Virus record (IMG/VR): IMGVR_UViG_3300010375_000022
Location: 1-61,058 of that record
Reading direction: 5' to 3' (one strand)
Length of the DNA stretch: 61,058 nt
From: a virus
Positions 27,688-36,508 of this stretch are shown here, one piece after another. Made by a program: the position numbers and the translations under genes. Below the pieces are notes generated by a model. That model worked only from the letters and a program-made list of their open reading frames with translations. It was not told where the DNA came from and did not search any database. Within the stretch, counting starts at the first letter, position 1. Each line of letters begins with the position of its first letter.

Positions 27688-28692
27688 TCAGAGCGAGCCG
27701 GAGCCGCCGAGCATTTCTTCCTGCTGGGCGCGTGTGAACTGCTTGCTGAAATTGCCAGCCTTCATCGTGGAGAGATCCGCGGCCGGCGCGGCCGCGGCGC
27801 GGGTTCCGGTGCCGCCCGCATTGCGAGGCGGCGTGTCGGCCGCAGCCGCGGTGGCCTGAGCGTTTTCCCGGCGCCGGTCCTCGATGCGTTTCTGTGCCGC
27901 TGCGTTCTGCTTGCCAGCGCCATTGGCCGACGTCGGTGGCGTGTAGCCGGTATCACGGAACGCCATTTCTGCGGCTTCGCTGATCAATTGATCGTTGCTG
28001 ATATTGCCCCCACGATAAGCGACGACTGCGGCCAGGGCGCGCTGAAAGGTCTCGACGTTTTCGTCGTTCGAGAGAAAGCCCGGATTACGATCCGCAAAGG
28101 CGGTCATGTCCGCCTTCCACGTCAAATTGGCGTCTTCGGTCTTGGTTTCGTGCTGGCTCTTCAGTGATTCTTGCTGCGAGATGAAGCGCGCTTCCTCCTG
28201 GTTGAGCTTGCGAAGCGCAACGTCCTTTTCACGGTCGTCGATCTGCCCGGCATCGTAGTCGGCAAGAATCTTGTTGAACTCGCCTTCGAAGTCGCGCGGC
28301 GCCTTGTGCTCGCCCATGCGCTGGCGCAACTGCTCCAGCTCGGCGGCTTGGCGACGTGATAGTTCCTTGTACTCGTTGCGCTCCCGGACGACACCATTCA
28401 ACTGCGAACGCGGCACCTGCTGGTCGACGCGCTCGCCTTTGCCTTCCTTGTCGTTCGCCTCGGCTGCCGTCTTGTCGGGATCATCCTGCTTGTCGTCACC
28501 GCCGGCTGTATCACCACCTTCGACGCCATCAGCGGTCGGCTCTTTGCCTTCCGGATCTGCATCAGGATCAGCCGCTGGCTGCGCAACTTTGTCTTCGTCC
28601 TTCTTCTCTTTGGTCTCGACGTCGAACGCCGCAGGGTCCGAATCAATCAACGCCTTGCGGTCCTCTTCACTCATTTGCGATGGGTGGCTCAT
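27688..28692 (-). CDS. Capsid scaffolding protein
   Basis: A 334-residue, highly charged, helical protein. The first 130 residues are very acidic (many Asp, Glu and Lys). The centre has a long coiled-coil region with ELEQLRQRMGEHKAPRDFEG, and the C-terminus has a basic helix (NAAAQKRIEDRRRENAQA). This composition and the position between portal and major capsid genes are typical of scaffolds, which are lost from the mature capsid. Confidence 0.8.
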   Translation of the reverse strand: MSHPSQMSEEDRKALIDSDPAAFDVETKEKKDEDKVAQPAADPDADPEGKEPTADGVEGGDTAGGDDKQDDPDKTAAEANDKEGKGERVDQQVPRSQLNGVVRERNEYKELSRRQAAELEQLRQRMGEHKAPRDFEGEFNKILADYDAGQIDDREKDVALRKLNQEEARFISQQESLKSQHETKTEDANLTWKADMTAFADRNPGFLSNDENVETFQRALAAVVAYRGGNISNDQLISEAAEMAFRDTGYTPPTSANGAGKQNAAAQKRIEDRRRENAQATAAAADTPPRNAGGTGTRAAAAPAADLSTMKAGNFSKQFTRAQQEEMLGGSGSL

Positions 28693-28693
28693 C

Positions 28694-30817
28694 TCACACC
28701 TTTGGTGGGTTGGTCGGGCTATCCGTCATACCAACGCCAATGCCGACGTCGGCATTGGGCGGGTGTAACGGATGCGTGTTGTGCGGCATCGGTGGTACTG
28801 CGCCGGCCGGTGGTTCGGTAGGGCCCGGCAATGTCGGGATGATGGGTGGCGCGTCGTGGTCGACGTAACCGCCAGACTTCAGCAACGAATCTGCCAGAGC
28901 GGCGGACTGTGGCGTCACGACGATTGCTGTCGCCGTCTGGATCGCCTCGTACTGCGCTTGAATGTTCGTGGCCACCGCAAGCGCGTTGGTTTGCACGGCC
29001 TTGGCTTGGTTGAGCGCGATGACAGACTGGTCGACTGGGTCGACTTCCTTCGGTGCCTGCGCCTGTTGTTTCAGTGCATCAGCGAGAGCCGTCTTGTCCT
29101 GGACGTTCGATGCCTTCACGATCATCGGATCCGGAATCGGGATGCCGACGTCTTTCTTCATCTCGACGAGTTGCTCGTATTCCGAGTTATCGAACGTCAC
29201 CTGCATCGGACGCTCGTTGATCACGACGTCGTACTCGCCGATCGTCAGATCGTTGAGCACGCTTCCATCGTCAGCGAACTGATTCAACGCCAGGGGAACA
29301 CTGTTTGTGATGCCGTACTCGTCCGTCTCCGCAACACGTATCAGACGCTCCTGCCCCATGAATCCCTGAATCATCTCCAGCTTGCGGGTATGCAGTAGTC
29401 TGCGTGTACGCTCGAGGTTGTCGAGCGCAACGGCGAGCTTCTGCTGGCTCGCGTACTGCAGCTGCTGCCATGCCACGCCGCTGACGTTGGCGGCTGGGCG
29501 CGGCGACACGAGGTTCTCGTCGACGCCACTGACGTCGTTACCGTGCACGTGCGCGAACTCGATCATCTTGTCGAGACCGGTAGGTACGGCGTTCGCCTGG
29601 ATCTTCTCAAACTTTGGCTTGCCTTGTTTGCGTAAGAGGAGCAGCGAGCTCTGCGTCATCGCATCGGCAAACTGATCGTCGGTCATGTTTGCCAGCGCAT
29701 TGGCTTCGCCCTGCCAACCACCGTTCGCTGAGGCGTTCACGACCACGGCGTATTGACTGACGAACTTGTTCAGCATGTCCTGCGGGCTGACCATGTCGTC
29801 GATCATCCCGACAGTCTGTCCGCGGCGGAAATACGGGAAGTACCCCACGGCGGTGATGTGCCGGTACGGCGACCACTTGTCGACGATGGTCACTTCCGGA
29901 GCAGCAACCTGCCACCGCACGCGGCGCATGCGCCGCTTGACGATCTGGACGCCATGGTCGATCAACCATGCCAGCTGTTCCCGGCTCGACCCTTCGACGA
30001 CACGCATTTCACCCGTTGGCCAGATTGCTGTGAGGGCCGTGGCGTACTCGTTCGTCTGGCTGTCGATGATGCAGTAGCGGCGGTACTCCGGCCGGTCCTC
30101 ATACCAACCGTAGCCGCGCGCGTAACTCGGCGGCATGCCGCCGAATCCCTTGCGGTAGTCCGCCTCGTCTGCGAAGAAACTGAGGTCTGCGTATGCATGG
30201 CTGCCGTTTACCACAGCGTCGGCTGCCGCCTTGCCATACAGCCCTTCGATCTCGCGGGCGGTCAGGAATCTGCGCGTCCTCCAGTCACCCCAGTGGTCCG
30301 GGTCGTAGGAGCGCGCGTCCGGATCCGGGATGCAGTCCGTCGGATCCAGAACCTCCATCTTGATCTCGCCGAGCAGCGAGTCGTTGTAATCCATGCGCAT
30401 GTCGATGTAGCCGCGCTGCTGGATCAGACCGTCGAGAAACATGTCGGTCTCGGCGTAGCGATAGCCGGCGTTGTCGTCGACCCACTTCGAAACCTTGCCA
30501 AGCACCTTGGCCATGTACTCGTCAGATTGTCCACCGCGCGGCGCGAAGCTCACGTCGACGCGGTTCTGCATCTGGTACGCTGCCGCAGTGTTGACCGCGC
30601 GCTTGACGATGTTCACCTCGTGGCAGGGCCGGCCGTCTCGTTCCATTTTTTCCCGGTGCTCTGGCAACCAGTGCCGGCCACCACCGAGGTAGTACTCCTC
30701 AAGCCTGGTGACGTGGCGACGCCACGGCTCAAAGCCACGGTTCCACACAGTCCAGTAGCGCCAGAACACGTCGCGCGCGGTGTCGCGATTCTTGTTGGTG
30801 TCGCCGCCTGCTGCCAT
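28694..30817 (-). CDS. Portal protein (P22-like)
   Basis: A 707-residue protein. The length, the early RDVFWRYWTVWNRGFEPWRR helix, the wing region (LDPTDCIPDPDARSYD, about residue 155) and the long helical C-terminus (VDPVDQSVIALNQAK) fit P22-type portal proteins. The portal forms the dodecameric vertex through which DNA is packaged and released. It follows the large terminase gene with a 4-bp gap. Confidence 0.85.
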   Translation of the reverse strand: MAAGGDTNKNRDTARDVFWRYWTVWNRGFEPWRRHVTRLEEYYLGGGRHWLPEHREKMERDGRPCHEVNIVKRAVNTAAAYQMQNRVDVSFAPRGGQSDEYMAKVLGKVSKWVDDNAGYRYAETDMFLDGLIQQRGYIDMRMDYNDSLLGEIKMEVLDPTDCIPDPDARSYDPDHWGDWRTRRFLTAREIEGLYGKAAADAVVNGSHAYADLSFFADEADYRKGFGGMPPSYARGYGWYEDRPEYRRYCIIDSQTNEYATALTAIWPTGEMRVVEGSSREQLAWLIDHGVQIVKRRMRRVRWQVAAPEVTIVDKWSPYRHITAVGYFPYFRRGQTVGMIDDMVSPQDMLNKFVSQYAVVVNASANGGWQGEANALANMTDDQFADAMTQSSLLLLRKQGKPKFEKIQANAVPTGLDKMIEFAHVHGNDVSGVDENLVSPRPAANVSGVAWQQLQYASQQKLAVALDNLERTRRLLHTRKLEMIQGFMGQERLIRVAETDEYGITNSVPLALNQFADDGSVLNDLTIGEYDVVINERPMQVTFDNSEYEQLVEMKKDVGIPIPDPMIVKASNVQDKTALADALKQQAQAPKEVDPVDQSVIALNQAKAVQTNALAVATNIQAQYEAIQTATAIVVTPQSAALADSLLKSGGYVDHDAPPIIPTLPGPTEPPAGAVPPMPHNTHPLHPPNADVGIGVGMTDSPTNPPKV

Positions 30818-30821
30818 GTTT

Positions 30822-32180
30822 TCAAGCCGTCATAGGGTGGCGATTACCGCCAGAACGGGCGCGCATCTTTCGCTTCCACTCCGGCTCGACGTCCGCAAGC
30901 GGCTGCACAAGTGATGGCGGGTTCAGTTCGTAATCCACGGCGATCAACCCGAACGCGTCAGCCGCGTGGCTTGCCCAGTCGTGGTTCGGTCCCAGTCCGA
31001 TGTTCCGGTTCGGGTCTTTCTTCTCGTGGTACCAGCCAAGTGCATCGCGTCCAGGCTCTGTTTTCTTCTCGTCGAACCACATCACGCCGAAAAGCCGCCG
31101 AGCTGCGTCGATGCGCATCGTCGCTGCGCCGCGCCCCATGTTCGGTATCACGACGGTTGCGTATTCGGCGGTCTGAAATGCACTCTCGTAGCTGACGGCG
31201 TGCACCTTGTCGTTCGTGCGTCCATCGTGAGGTAGGACGATGGTGGTGTTCCCGGGTTTGTAGCCGTGATCCCGCAACCACCCGATGTGCGTCGATGCCG
31301 TCTGGCCCTGCGCCTCGTAAAAATCGATGAGCCGGATCTCGCGGTTTACCCACTGGTCGACCCACATGACGAAGTGGTCTGCGTTCTGGCCGGTGCCGCC
31401 AATGTCGATGTGCACCCGAAGCGTGAGAAGCTCTGCCGGAATAACGCGGCAGATGCGACCCTCTGCCTTCGCCAGCGCTAGCTGCTTGGCGAAGTAGGCC
31501 CCTTTGACAATCGCGACGTACGCACCTTCCCAGATGTGCTGATACTCGTCTGGACGCTGTTCCAGGTCTCTCTGTCGCTCGCGCTCGAGCTTCAACGGGA
31601 AGCGTGGGTTGTCGCGCCAGTTGAGCTCGACCACCTTGACCAGCGGGTCGGCACTGTTGCGGTACTGTTCGACAGCCGCATTCTTGCGCTTTGGGTTCCA
31701 AGTAACCCAAAGCTCGGCGTTCCATCCTTCGTCTTCCTCGCGCAGCGTTGGGACGAGAATCGTCCATGCTTCATCTGTGACCGGCTCGGCCTCGTCGACC
31801 CAGCAGATCAGGATTCGGCCCTTGGATTTGACGCTGTTGATGTTGCGATCGAGACCGGCGAACGTGAAGCTGATGCGACCGTCGCGGCTTTTGACGTACT
31901 TCTCGCCGACCTCATAGTACGCGGCGAGGATCGGCTCTTCCTCGATGGCGCGTTTGATTTCCTCGAGCGAGGAATCGTCCAGCGAGTTCATGTACTGGCG
32001 CGCGCACAGAATCTGCCCGCTGACGCCGGCCTGCCCGAAGCGCAACCCTTGGAAAGCCGCCATCTTGGCGAAACTGCGCGTCTTGGCTGAGCCGCGACCA
32101 CCATAGGCGCCGCGCACGTCCGCCCGCCCCTGAAACACCCAATGGAGTTTCTGAGGTATGCGAATTGTTACTTCGGTCAT
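30822..32180 (-). CDS. terL: Terminase large subunit (PBSX-type)
   Basis: A 452-residue packaging ATPase/nuclease. Walker A is GGRGSAKT (about residues 27-34); Walker B is ILICWVDEAE (near 130). The C-terminal RNase H-like nuclease domain begins near DIGGTGQNADHFVMW (about 258), with acidic residues downstream. The layout is that of PBSX-like large terminases. Its start overlaps the small terminase stop by 4 bp (ATGA). Confidence 0.92.
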   Translation of the reverse strand: MTEVTIRIPQKLHWVFQGRADVRGAYGGRGSAKTRSFAKMAAFQGLRFGQAGVSGQILCARQYMNSLDDSSLEEIKRAIEEEPILAAYYEVGEKYVKSRDGRISFTFAGLDRNINSVKSKGRILICWVDEAEPVTDEAWTILVPTLREEDEGWNAELWVTWNPKRKNAAVEQYRNSADPLVKVVELNWRDNPRFPLKLERERQRDLEQRPDEYQHIWEGAYVAIVKGAYFAKQLALAKAEGRICRVIPAELLTLRVHIDIGGTGQNADHFVMWVDQWVNREIRLIDFYEAQGQTASTHIGWLRDHGYKPGNTTIVLPHDGRTNDKVHAVSYESAFQTAEYATVVIPNMGRGAATMRIDAARRLFGVMWFDEKKTEPGRDALGWYHEKKDPNRNIGLGPNHDWASHAADAFGLIAVDYELNPPSLVQPLADVEPEWKRKMRARSGGNRHPMTA

Positions 32181-32950
32181 TCGAGGTCAGCGAGCTTGAA
32201 CAAGGTTACCGGCGGCAAGGGGTTTTCCGGGTCGTTACCGTGCACCACCTTCGACGGGAACATGCCTAGGTGCTTGGCCACGTTGAGCAATGCGCTGTCC
32301 TGGTCGCGCATCTTGATCTTCAGGGTCCCATCTTTCGTTTTTTCTACGCCGGCGTATAGGCGTTTCGCCTGCGGAGAAAGGTCGCGGGAGTCTTTGACGA
32401 ATGGTTCGGCTACGCCCTGCCCGAAACACTCTGGACAGTCGGGATGCGGATCCCGGTGCGGGTTGTACCCAACCCCACCTTGAGCGTCGAACGCCACAGT
32501 GAAGTTCCTGCCGGTGGCTTCGAACTCGAGCTTATCTCGTTGGAACTGCGCTAGCGCCTCCCGCAACTCCAATGGTGTGCGCTGGTACTTGTGGCCTTTG
32601 CCATGGCAGTACCGGCAGCACACGCGGCGCATCTCGATCAAATCGTTCGGGTCGGCGGTGGCCAGATCCCAAAACCGTTCGAGCACCTTATCCTGCGTGA
32701 TTTCGGTGCGTTTGATGCGAGCGTCGATCGCGCGTTGCACCTGCTCTGCTACCTCGGGCTTGGCGAGAAGCTCACACGCGATGTCACGTGCCGTGTGCTC
32801 GCTGTACCCTGCTTCTACCGCTGCCCGTCTACCGTTCATGTGAACGAGGTATCGAGCAATAAAAACATCCACTCGCGGACTTTTCTTCTTTGCCGTCCCT
32901 TTCGCCTTGACGTTGGGTTTTGTTGGGTCCGGCGGTGCCGTTTTTTTCAC
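32177..32950 (-). CDS. terS: Terminase small subunit with zinc-binding insert
   Basis: A 257-residue DNA-recognition subunit. After a Lys/Pro-rich N-terminus, residues about 28-85 resemble Terminase_2 family DNA-binding domains (FIARYLVHMNGRRAAVEAGY, then SEHTARDIACELL). A later segment has CCRYCHGKGHKY followed by HPDCPECFGQG, a four-Cys arrangement likely to bind zinc. This longer form is common in some proteobacterial phages. Overlaps terL by 4 bp. Confidence 0.85.
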   Translation of the reverse strand: MKKTAPPDPTKPNVKAKGTAKKKSPRVDVFIARYLVHMNGRRAAVEAGYSEHTARDIACELLAKPEVAEQVQRAIDARIKRTEITQDKVLERFWDLATADPNDLIEMRRVCCRYCHGKGHKYQRTPLELREALAQFQRDKLEFEATGRNFTVAFDAQGGVGYNPHRDPHPDCPECFGQGVAEPFVKDSRDLSPQAKRLYAGVEKTKDGTLKIKMRDQDSALLNVAKHLGMFPSKVVHGNDPENPLPPVTLFKLADLE

Positions 32951-33174
32951 ATTCGCGGGTTCTTTATCTTCGCCGCGGCTTGGCGACCAGCCGCCAATGC
33001 TTTCGGATCGCCGCCATGGAAATTCGGACCGCCAGGCGCGGCACCTTTCGAGCGCGCGATCTCACCAATCACCGCGCCTGGGACACCCTGTGCCTTCAAT
33101 TGCTCGGCGCGACCGCCGTGGCCCAGCGCGTTCGACTTGCCGCGGAACGATCCGGTTTTCTTGGTGTCAGCCAC
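32947..33174 (-). CDS. Small basic protein upstream of terminase
   Basis: A 75-residue Gly/Ala/Lys-rich protein. I chose the GTG at 33174, which has a GGGAG ribosome-binding site upstream, over an ATG further upstream inside the neighbouring gene. It overlaps the small terminase start by 4 bp (ATGA). Sequence (ADTKKTGSFRGKSNALGHGG) resembles small phage proteins that sit next to terS. No function known. Confidence 0.6.
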   Translation of the reverse strand: MADTKKTGSFRGKSNALGHGGRAEQLKAQGVPGAVIGEIARSKGAAPGGPNFHGGDPKALAAGRQAAAKIKNPRM

Positions 33175-33382
33175 GTTTCGCTCCCGATTGGAGAACACGA
33201 ATCACCGAGGCCGATACTTCAACCTCGATGATGCTTGGTTTCGCGCTGTGGTAGTGCTGGTATTCCTCGGCCGCCCGCGATACCAGAGGCAGGCTTTCGA
33301 AGAGAAGGTTCAGGTTGATCGCGGTTTCACCATGAGGCACCAGCGCGTATGCCTGGATGGTGTGGTTCCCACGAACGAGCAT
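33167..33382 (-). CDS. Small unknown protein
   Basis: A 71-residue protein with beta-like segments (NHTIQAYALVPHGETAINL) and a conserved-looking SLPLVSRAAEEYQHYH helix. Overlaps the following gene start. No family recognised. Confidence 0.5.
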   Translation of the reverse strand: MLVRGNHTIQAYALVPHGETAINLNLLFESLPLVSRAAEEYQHYHSAKPSIIEVEVSASVIRVLQSGAKRG

Positions 33383-33400
33383 TTGTTATGCCCCTATCGA

Positions 33401-33841
33401 TCAGGTTGTCGGCGGGTCCGCAGGCGGGTTGTCGGCCGGCGGCGCAGCGGGCGAACCAGCGTCTGTCGGGGCCGGTGTCGGCGCGGGCGGTGACACCGCG
33501 CCAGCCAGAGCCGTGTCGATGCTCGTCTGCGTCGCAGTCGCGCTCGTGACGTTGCCGTCGATGCTGGTGCCGAGTGCCAGAAGTTGGTCGAGCTGCTCCG
33601 GCGTTGCACCGCCCTGACTGCGCATCTGCTGGATGAGAGCGATGGCGGTTTGGTTATCGGTCTGCAACTGCTGCAGGGAAGCCGTCTGGGCCGCTTGGTG
33701 GCCGACGACGGTGTTGAGGATTGCGAGGACTTGATTGAACTCAGCCATGATACGGGTCTCTGCTTGGGTGATGTGGATGGTCAGGTTCACGACCGCATCA
33801 AGGAGATCATTCCTCCATGTGCGGCGTTTGAAAAAGAACAT
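33401..33841 (-). CDS. Coiled-coil protein with Pro/Ala-rich tail
   Basis: A 146-residue protein if started at the ATG at 33841, directly after the upstream stop; an internal ATG at 33749 (MAEFNQVLAILN) is an alternative. It has a helical core of about 80 residues and ends in a Pro/Ala/Thr-rich, probably disordered tail of about 35 residues. Function unknown; located between lysis and packaging genes. Confidence 0.5.
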   Translation of the reverse strand: MFFFKRRTWRNDLLDAVVNLTIHITQAETRIMAEFNQVLAILNTVVGHQAAQTASLQQLQTDNQTAIALIQQMRSQGGATPEQLDQLLALGTSIDGNVTSATATQTSIDTALAGAVSPPAPTPAPTDAGSPAAPPADNPPADPPTT

Positions 33842-33842
33842 G

Positions 33843-34073
33843 TCAGTGCGCCTTGCTGGGCTTGCTGGGCTTGCCGCCCTTCCAGCCGCATAGCGCGGCG
33901 CCGCGCTCGTTGTAGTCGAGGATCGCCTTCGCCGTTTCGGGCGTGAAAACGTCCGCGCGCGAAACCAGAATGGGTTTGGACAGCAGGCAGAAATCGGAAA
34001 CCGGGCGTGTCTCTTTTTCACACCCAGCGATTACCGCGCTGACGAGCGCGAGCACAATCAGTCGCGTGACCAT
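33843..34073 (-). CDS. Outer-membrane spanin lipoprotein (Rz1-like)
   Basis: A 76-residue lipoprotein candidate. It begins MVTRLIVLALVSAVIAGCEK: a signal peptide with a VIAGC lipobox. It overlaps the end of the Rz-like gene by 16 bp in another frame, which is the classic Rz/Rz1 arrangement. The mature part carries FCLLSKPILVSRADVFTPET and LCGWKG, a pattern seen in lysis lipoproteins. It should link to the inner-membrane spanin to disrupt the outer membrane. Confidence 0.75.
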   Translation of the reverse strand: MVTRLIVLALVSAVIAGCEKETRPVSDFCLLSKPILVSRADVFTPETAKAILDYNERGAALCGWKGGKPSKPSKAH

Positions 34074-34303
34074 TTGTCCTGCAACTCCTGTCTGACCTCG
34101 TTGGGCGGCAGCGCATTGACGCGCTGGCTTGCCTCGTTGGTTTTTGTGATCGCTTCGTTGGTCGCTTTCGCGGCCGCCGCAGCGTTCGCGTTGTCTGCGG
34201 TCTTCTCGCCTTTGCGGAAACCGAACAGGAGTGCTGCGCCGACCGCGAGCAGAAAGCCGCCTAACCAAAGTGCGGCCGACTTCAACTTGTCGAGAAGGAA
34301 CAT
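34058..34303 (-). CDS. Inner-membrane spanin (Rz-like)
   Basis: An 81-residue protein with one N-terminal membrane helix (about residues 10-28, SAALWLGGFLLAVGAALLFG) followed by a short helical periplasmic part ending EVRQELQDKWSRD. Size and overlap with the lipoprotein gene match i-spanins. With its partner it completes lysis after endolysin action. Confidence 0.7.
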   Translation of the reverse strand: MFLLDKLKSAALWLGGFLLAVGAALLFGFRKGEKTADNANAAAAAKATNEAITKTNEASQRVNALPPNEVRQELQDKWSRD

Positions 34304-34305
34304 GG

Positions 34306-35070
34306 CTAGTGTTTACTCCTGACCATGTCGAGCATCGCGCCACCGACGATCATTGCGACGCCGGCGACAGTGATCAGCAGGGCGACGCTATGCCACGGAA
34401 GGCCGGCAGCAGCATCGCGTACTTGCTGGCCGGCCGCGGTGACTGCGGATCCAGCGATGCCGCTCGTGGCGATTGCGGTGCCAGCTGCTCCGATCTTTGT
34501 CTGCGTCTGCTGCCACCACGTTGGCGACTGTGCGACTCGGATACCTTTTCCAGAACCGGCGACGTACTGGCCTTTGACGTACTGGCCACCTTCGCTGTTT
34601 CGGCGATTGATCAAACCCGGATCACCGGGGCCGCCGGGAGGATAGGCCGCATCGTGCACCCACTTGAGCATTTCGGTGGGCACTGCAGAATGATTCCCAG
34701 CGTTGACAAGCCGCAGTAGCGTCGATGGCTTGCCAGACCTCAGAACGATGATGCCGTCAGCTTCGCCAGCTTTACCGACACCGCAGTTGTAGACCATGCT
34801 CACCAGTGCGTCGAACTGGTTCTGCGACAACGTCACCTTGACGGCGGCGTTGACCGCATCGACTGCCCACTGAACGCCCTCGCGGAACCAGGCGTCCCAC
34901 TGTGCCAGCTGATACTCTTTGCCGACTTCGATGCCGTGACCCGTCGTTCCCCAGCCACCAGTTGGCAGGCCGTTCGCTTGCGTGTCCGCAAAGCACACCA
35001 AAACGGGTGTGCCATTGGGCGCTTCGCGACGCTTGAGTGCGTCGATGCCGTCTGCGCTGATGTTCATCAT
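34306..35070 (-). CDS. Endolysin (GH24 lysozyme) with C-terminal membrane segment
   Basis: A 254-residue protein. Residues about 8-150 match phage T4-type lysozymes: the catalytic Glu in LKRREAP (E16) followed by GGWGTTGHG (T42/T43), and later VTLSQNQFDALVSMVYNCG. The family cleaves peptidoglycan glycan strands. Residues about 225-247 form a hydrophobic helix, which is unusual; most GH24 endolysins have either an N-terminal anchor or none. ATG at 35067 is an alternative start. Confidence 0.85.
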   Translation of the reverse strand: MMNISADGIDALKRREAPNGTPVLVCFADTQANGLPTGGWGTTGHGIEVGKEYQLAQWDAWFREGVQWAVDAVNAAVKVTLSQNQFDALVSMVYNCGVGKAGEADGIIVLRSGKPSTLLRLVNAGNHSAVPTEMLKWVHDAAYPPGGPGDPGLINRRNSEGGQYVKGQYVAGSGKGIRVAQSPTWWQQTQTKIGAAGTAIATSGIAGSAVTAAGQQVRDAAAGLPWHSVALLITVAGVAMIVGGAMLDMVRSKH

Positions 35071-35137
35071 TTCCCGTTACTCCGCACGCGCCGCCGGCAC
35101 GCGATTAGGACGCCAAGCACGAATAGGTGCAGCAGCG

Positions 35138-35491
35138 TCATTGCTTTCGATTCCAGTCCGATAGAGCGCCTTGCGGCTGCCTTGATCGGGCGTTGACCGC
35201 GTACTCAAGCGCTGTCACTCGCGTGCGTAGTTCGCTGATCTGCAGGTTTGTCGCGTCGACATCGCGCTTGGCGTCGGAGCGCTTGTACATCTCTTCGCCG
35301 ATGGTCTTCTTGAGTTCATCCACGCTGTTCTTGGCCTGCGAGGAACGCTCATCGAGCCGAGCCAAGCTCATGTTGTTGGCCTCTGTGCTTGCGCCGACCC
35401 AAACGAGCACGGCGACGCAGATCATCAGCAGTCCGGTTCGCAGGTGTTGTTCAAAGACATTCCCTGATGCCGTCTTTTCGTCAAGGCTCAT
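35138..35491 (-). CDS. Single-pass membrane protein, possible holin
   Basis: A 117-residue protein with a cytoplasmic head, one membrane helix (about residues 19-35, GLLMICVAVLVWVGA) and a C-terminal coiled coil. It lies immediately upstream of the endolysin, where a holin or antiholin is expected. A single membrane pass would make it a class III-type candidate. Assigned by position and topology only. Confidence 0.5.
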   Translation of the reverse strand: MSLDEKTASGNVFEQHLRTGLLMICVAVLVWVGASTEANNMSLARLDERSSQAKNSVDELKKTIGEEMYKRSDAKRDVDATNLQISELRTRVTALEYAVNARSRQPQGALSDWNRKQ

Positions 35492-35658
35492 CGCGTACAG
35501 ATCTCATCGTGGGCTCCAAACTCGAGCGCCACGCGCTCATGGGAAATATGGCCTGCGCTTGTGGCCCAGGGCATAGCAGTCAACGAACCACGAGAACAGG
35601 CGGATCGCGGAAATCCGCTCACCTCGGCACTCACCTGCTTACCGAGGATGATCTTGCG

Positions 35659-36300
35659 TCAAGCGACGGCGCCGACGCCGCCGTGGTTGATCACTGGATA
35701 CACACCGCTCGCGTTGCAAGCGGCAATGAAGGCCGGGAGATCAGCGACCGTCGGATCGGGTTTGTCCACGAAACCGGAGGCAAACGACATCGTGTTAAAA
35801 AGCTGCGGACCACGCGAATAGGTCGCGCCCGGGCGCGTCGGCGCCGATGCGAGAAAGGCCTGAGTCAGCGCGCGGCCGTCAAACGGATGATCGCCGGCGA
35901 GTGGACCGTTTGCAGTAACCGCGCACTCGACCATGTTCGCCTCGACGTTCAACCGCTGCTCATCGGTGAGCGTAAAGGTTGTCAGGATGTCCTTGATCGA
36001 GTACCACTCGGCTACTTTCGACCACCGCGGGTCGTAAGCGCGCTGCTGTTCGATCAACTGCAGCTTCACGAAGCCGAGCGAATCCGGCTGTGACATGCCG
36101 TTCACCCATTCCGTGACGGTGGAAAGGGGCGGCGCAACCGGCGTCGGAGCTGCCACCACGGCCGGCGGCGCGACGGGAGTGGCTGCCGGTGGAACCGAGA
36201 CCGGGCCAGACGCCTCGGTCGGAACCGGCGGCAATGTGCCGTTGGTGGCGTGGTGCCACATAAGATCGACCCACTGCTTGAATACTTGCCACGTGCTCAT
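35659..36300 (-). CDS. Unknown protein at start of late operon
   Basis: A 213-residue protein. Residues about 20-60 are a Pro/Ala/Val-rich linker, followed by a folded-looking domain (LGFVKLQLIEQQRAYDPRWS, ADLPAFIAACNASGVYPVIN). It is the first gene after the tRNA/terminator segment. The reading frame continues open past its TGA for 55 codons to the next gene. Function unknown. Confidence 0.5.
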   Translation of the reverse strand: MSTWQVFKQWVDLMWHHATNGTLPPVPTEASGPVSVPPAATPVAPPAVVAAPTPVAPPLSTVTEWVNGMSQPDSLGFVKLQLIEQQRAYDPRWSKVAEWYSIKDILTTFTLTDEQRLNVEANMVECAVTANGPLAGDHPFDGRALTQAFLASAPTRPGATYSRGPQLFNTMSFASGFVDKPDPTVADLPAFIAACNASGVYPVINHGGVGAVA

Positions 36301-36346
36301 GTCAGCTCTCCAGAGTAAATCGCCCCGCGAATGGCAGGTTGTTGGA

Positions 36347-36422
36347 TGGTTGCGGCTGTTGGATTTGAACCAACGACATCCTGGTTATGGGCCCGGCGAT
36401 CTGACCGCTGATCTAAGCCGCA
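36347..36422 (-). tRNA. tRNA-Met (CAT)
   Basis: A complete 76-nt cloverleaf on the minus strand. The acceptor stem TGCGGCT pairs with AGCCGCA, followed by discriminator A and an encoded CCA. The T arm is GTTGG-TTCAAAT-CCAAC and the anticodon is CAT. CAT tRNAs can be elongator Met or, with lysidine, Ile for AUA codons; sequence alone does not decide. It sits between early and late gene blocks and is phage-borne. Confidence 0.9.
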
Positions 36423-36428
36423 GAAACG

Positions 36429-36450
36429 AAAAACCCCGCTCGAGGCGGGG
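36429..36450 (-). terminator. Terminator hairpin upstream of tRNA-Met
   Basis: Inverted repeat CCCCGC/GCGGGG (36434-36439 and 36445-36450) with a 5-nt loop, followed on the minus strand by five T residues. It separates the early leftward operon and tRNA fragment from the tRNA-Met and late operon. An antiterminator would be needed for read-through into late genes if they lack their own promoter. Confidence 0.75.
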
Positions 36451-36457
36451 TAGTAGA

Positions 36458-36500
36458 TGGCGGAAGGTGAAGGAGTCGAACCCTCAACCTTTCGGTTGCC
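36458..36500 (-). pseudogene. 3' half of a class II tRNA (Ser/Leu-like)
   Basis: The minus strand reads as the 3' part of a tRNA: a CAACC-GAAA-GGTTG hairpin like a long variable arm, a T arm with GGGTTCGACTCC, an acceptor strand ACCTTCC, then G and CCA. I see no matching 5' half (GGAAGGT) upstream; a terminator-like hairpin is there instead. It looks like a truncated tRNA-Ser or tRNA-Leu, or an old attachment-site remnant. Confidence 0.65.
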
Positions 36501-36508
36501 AGAAACGC

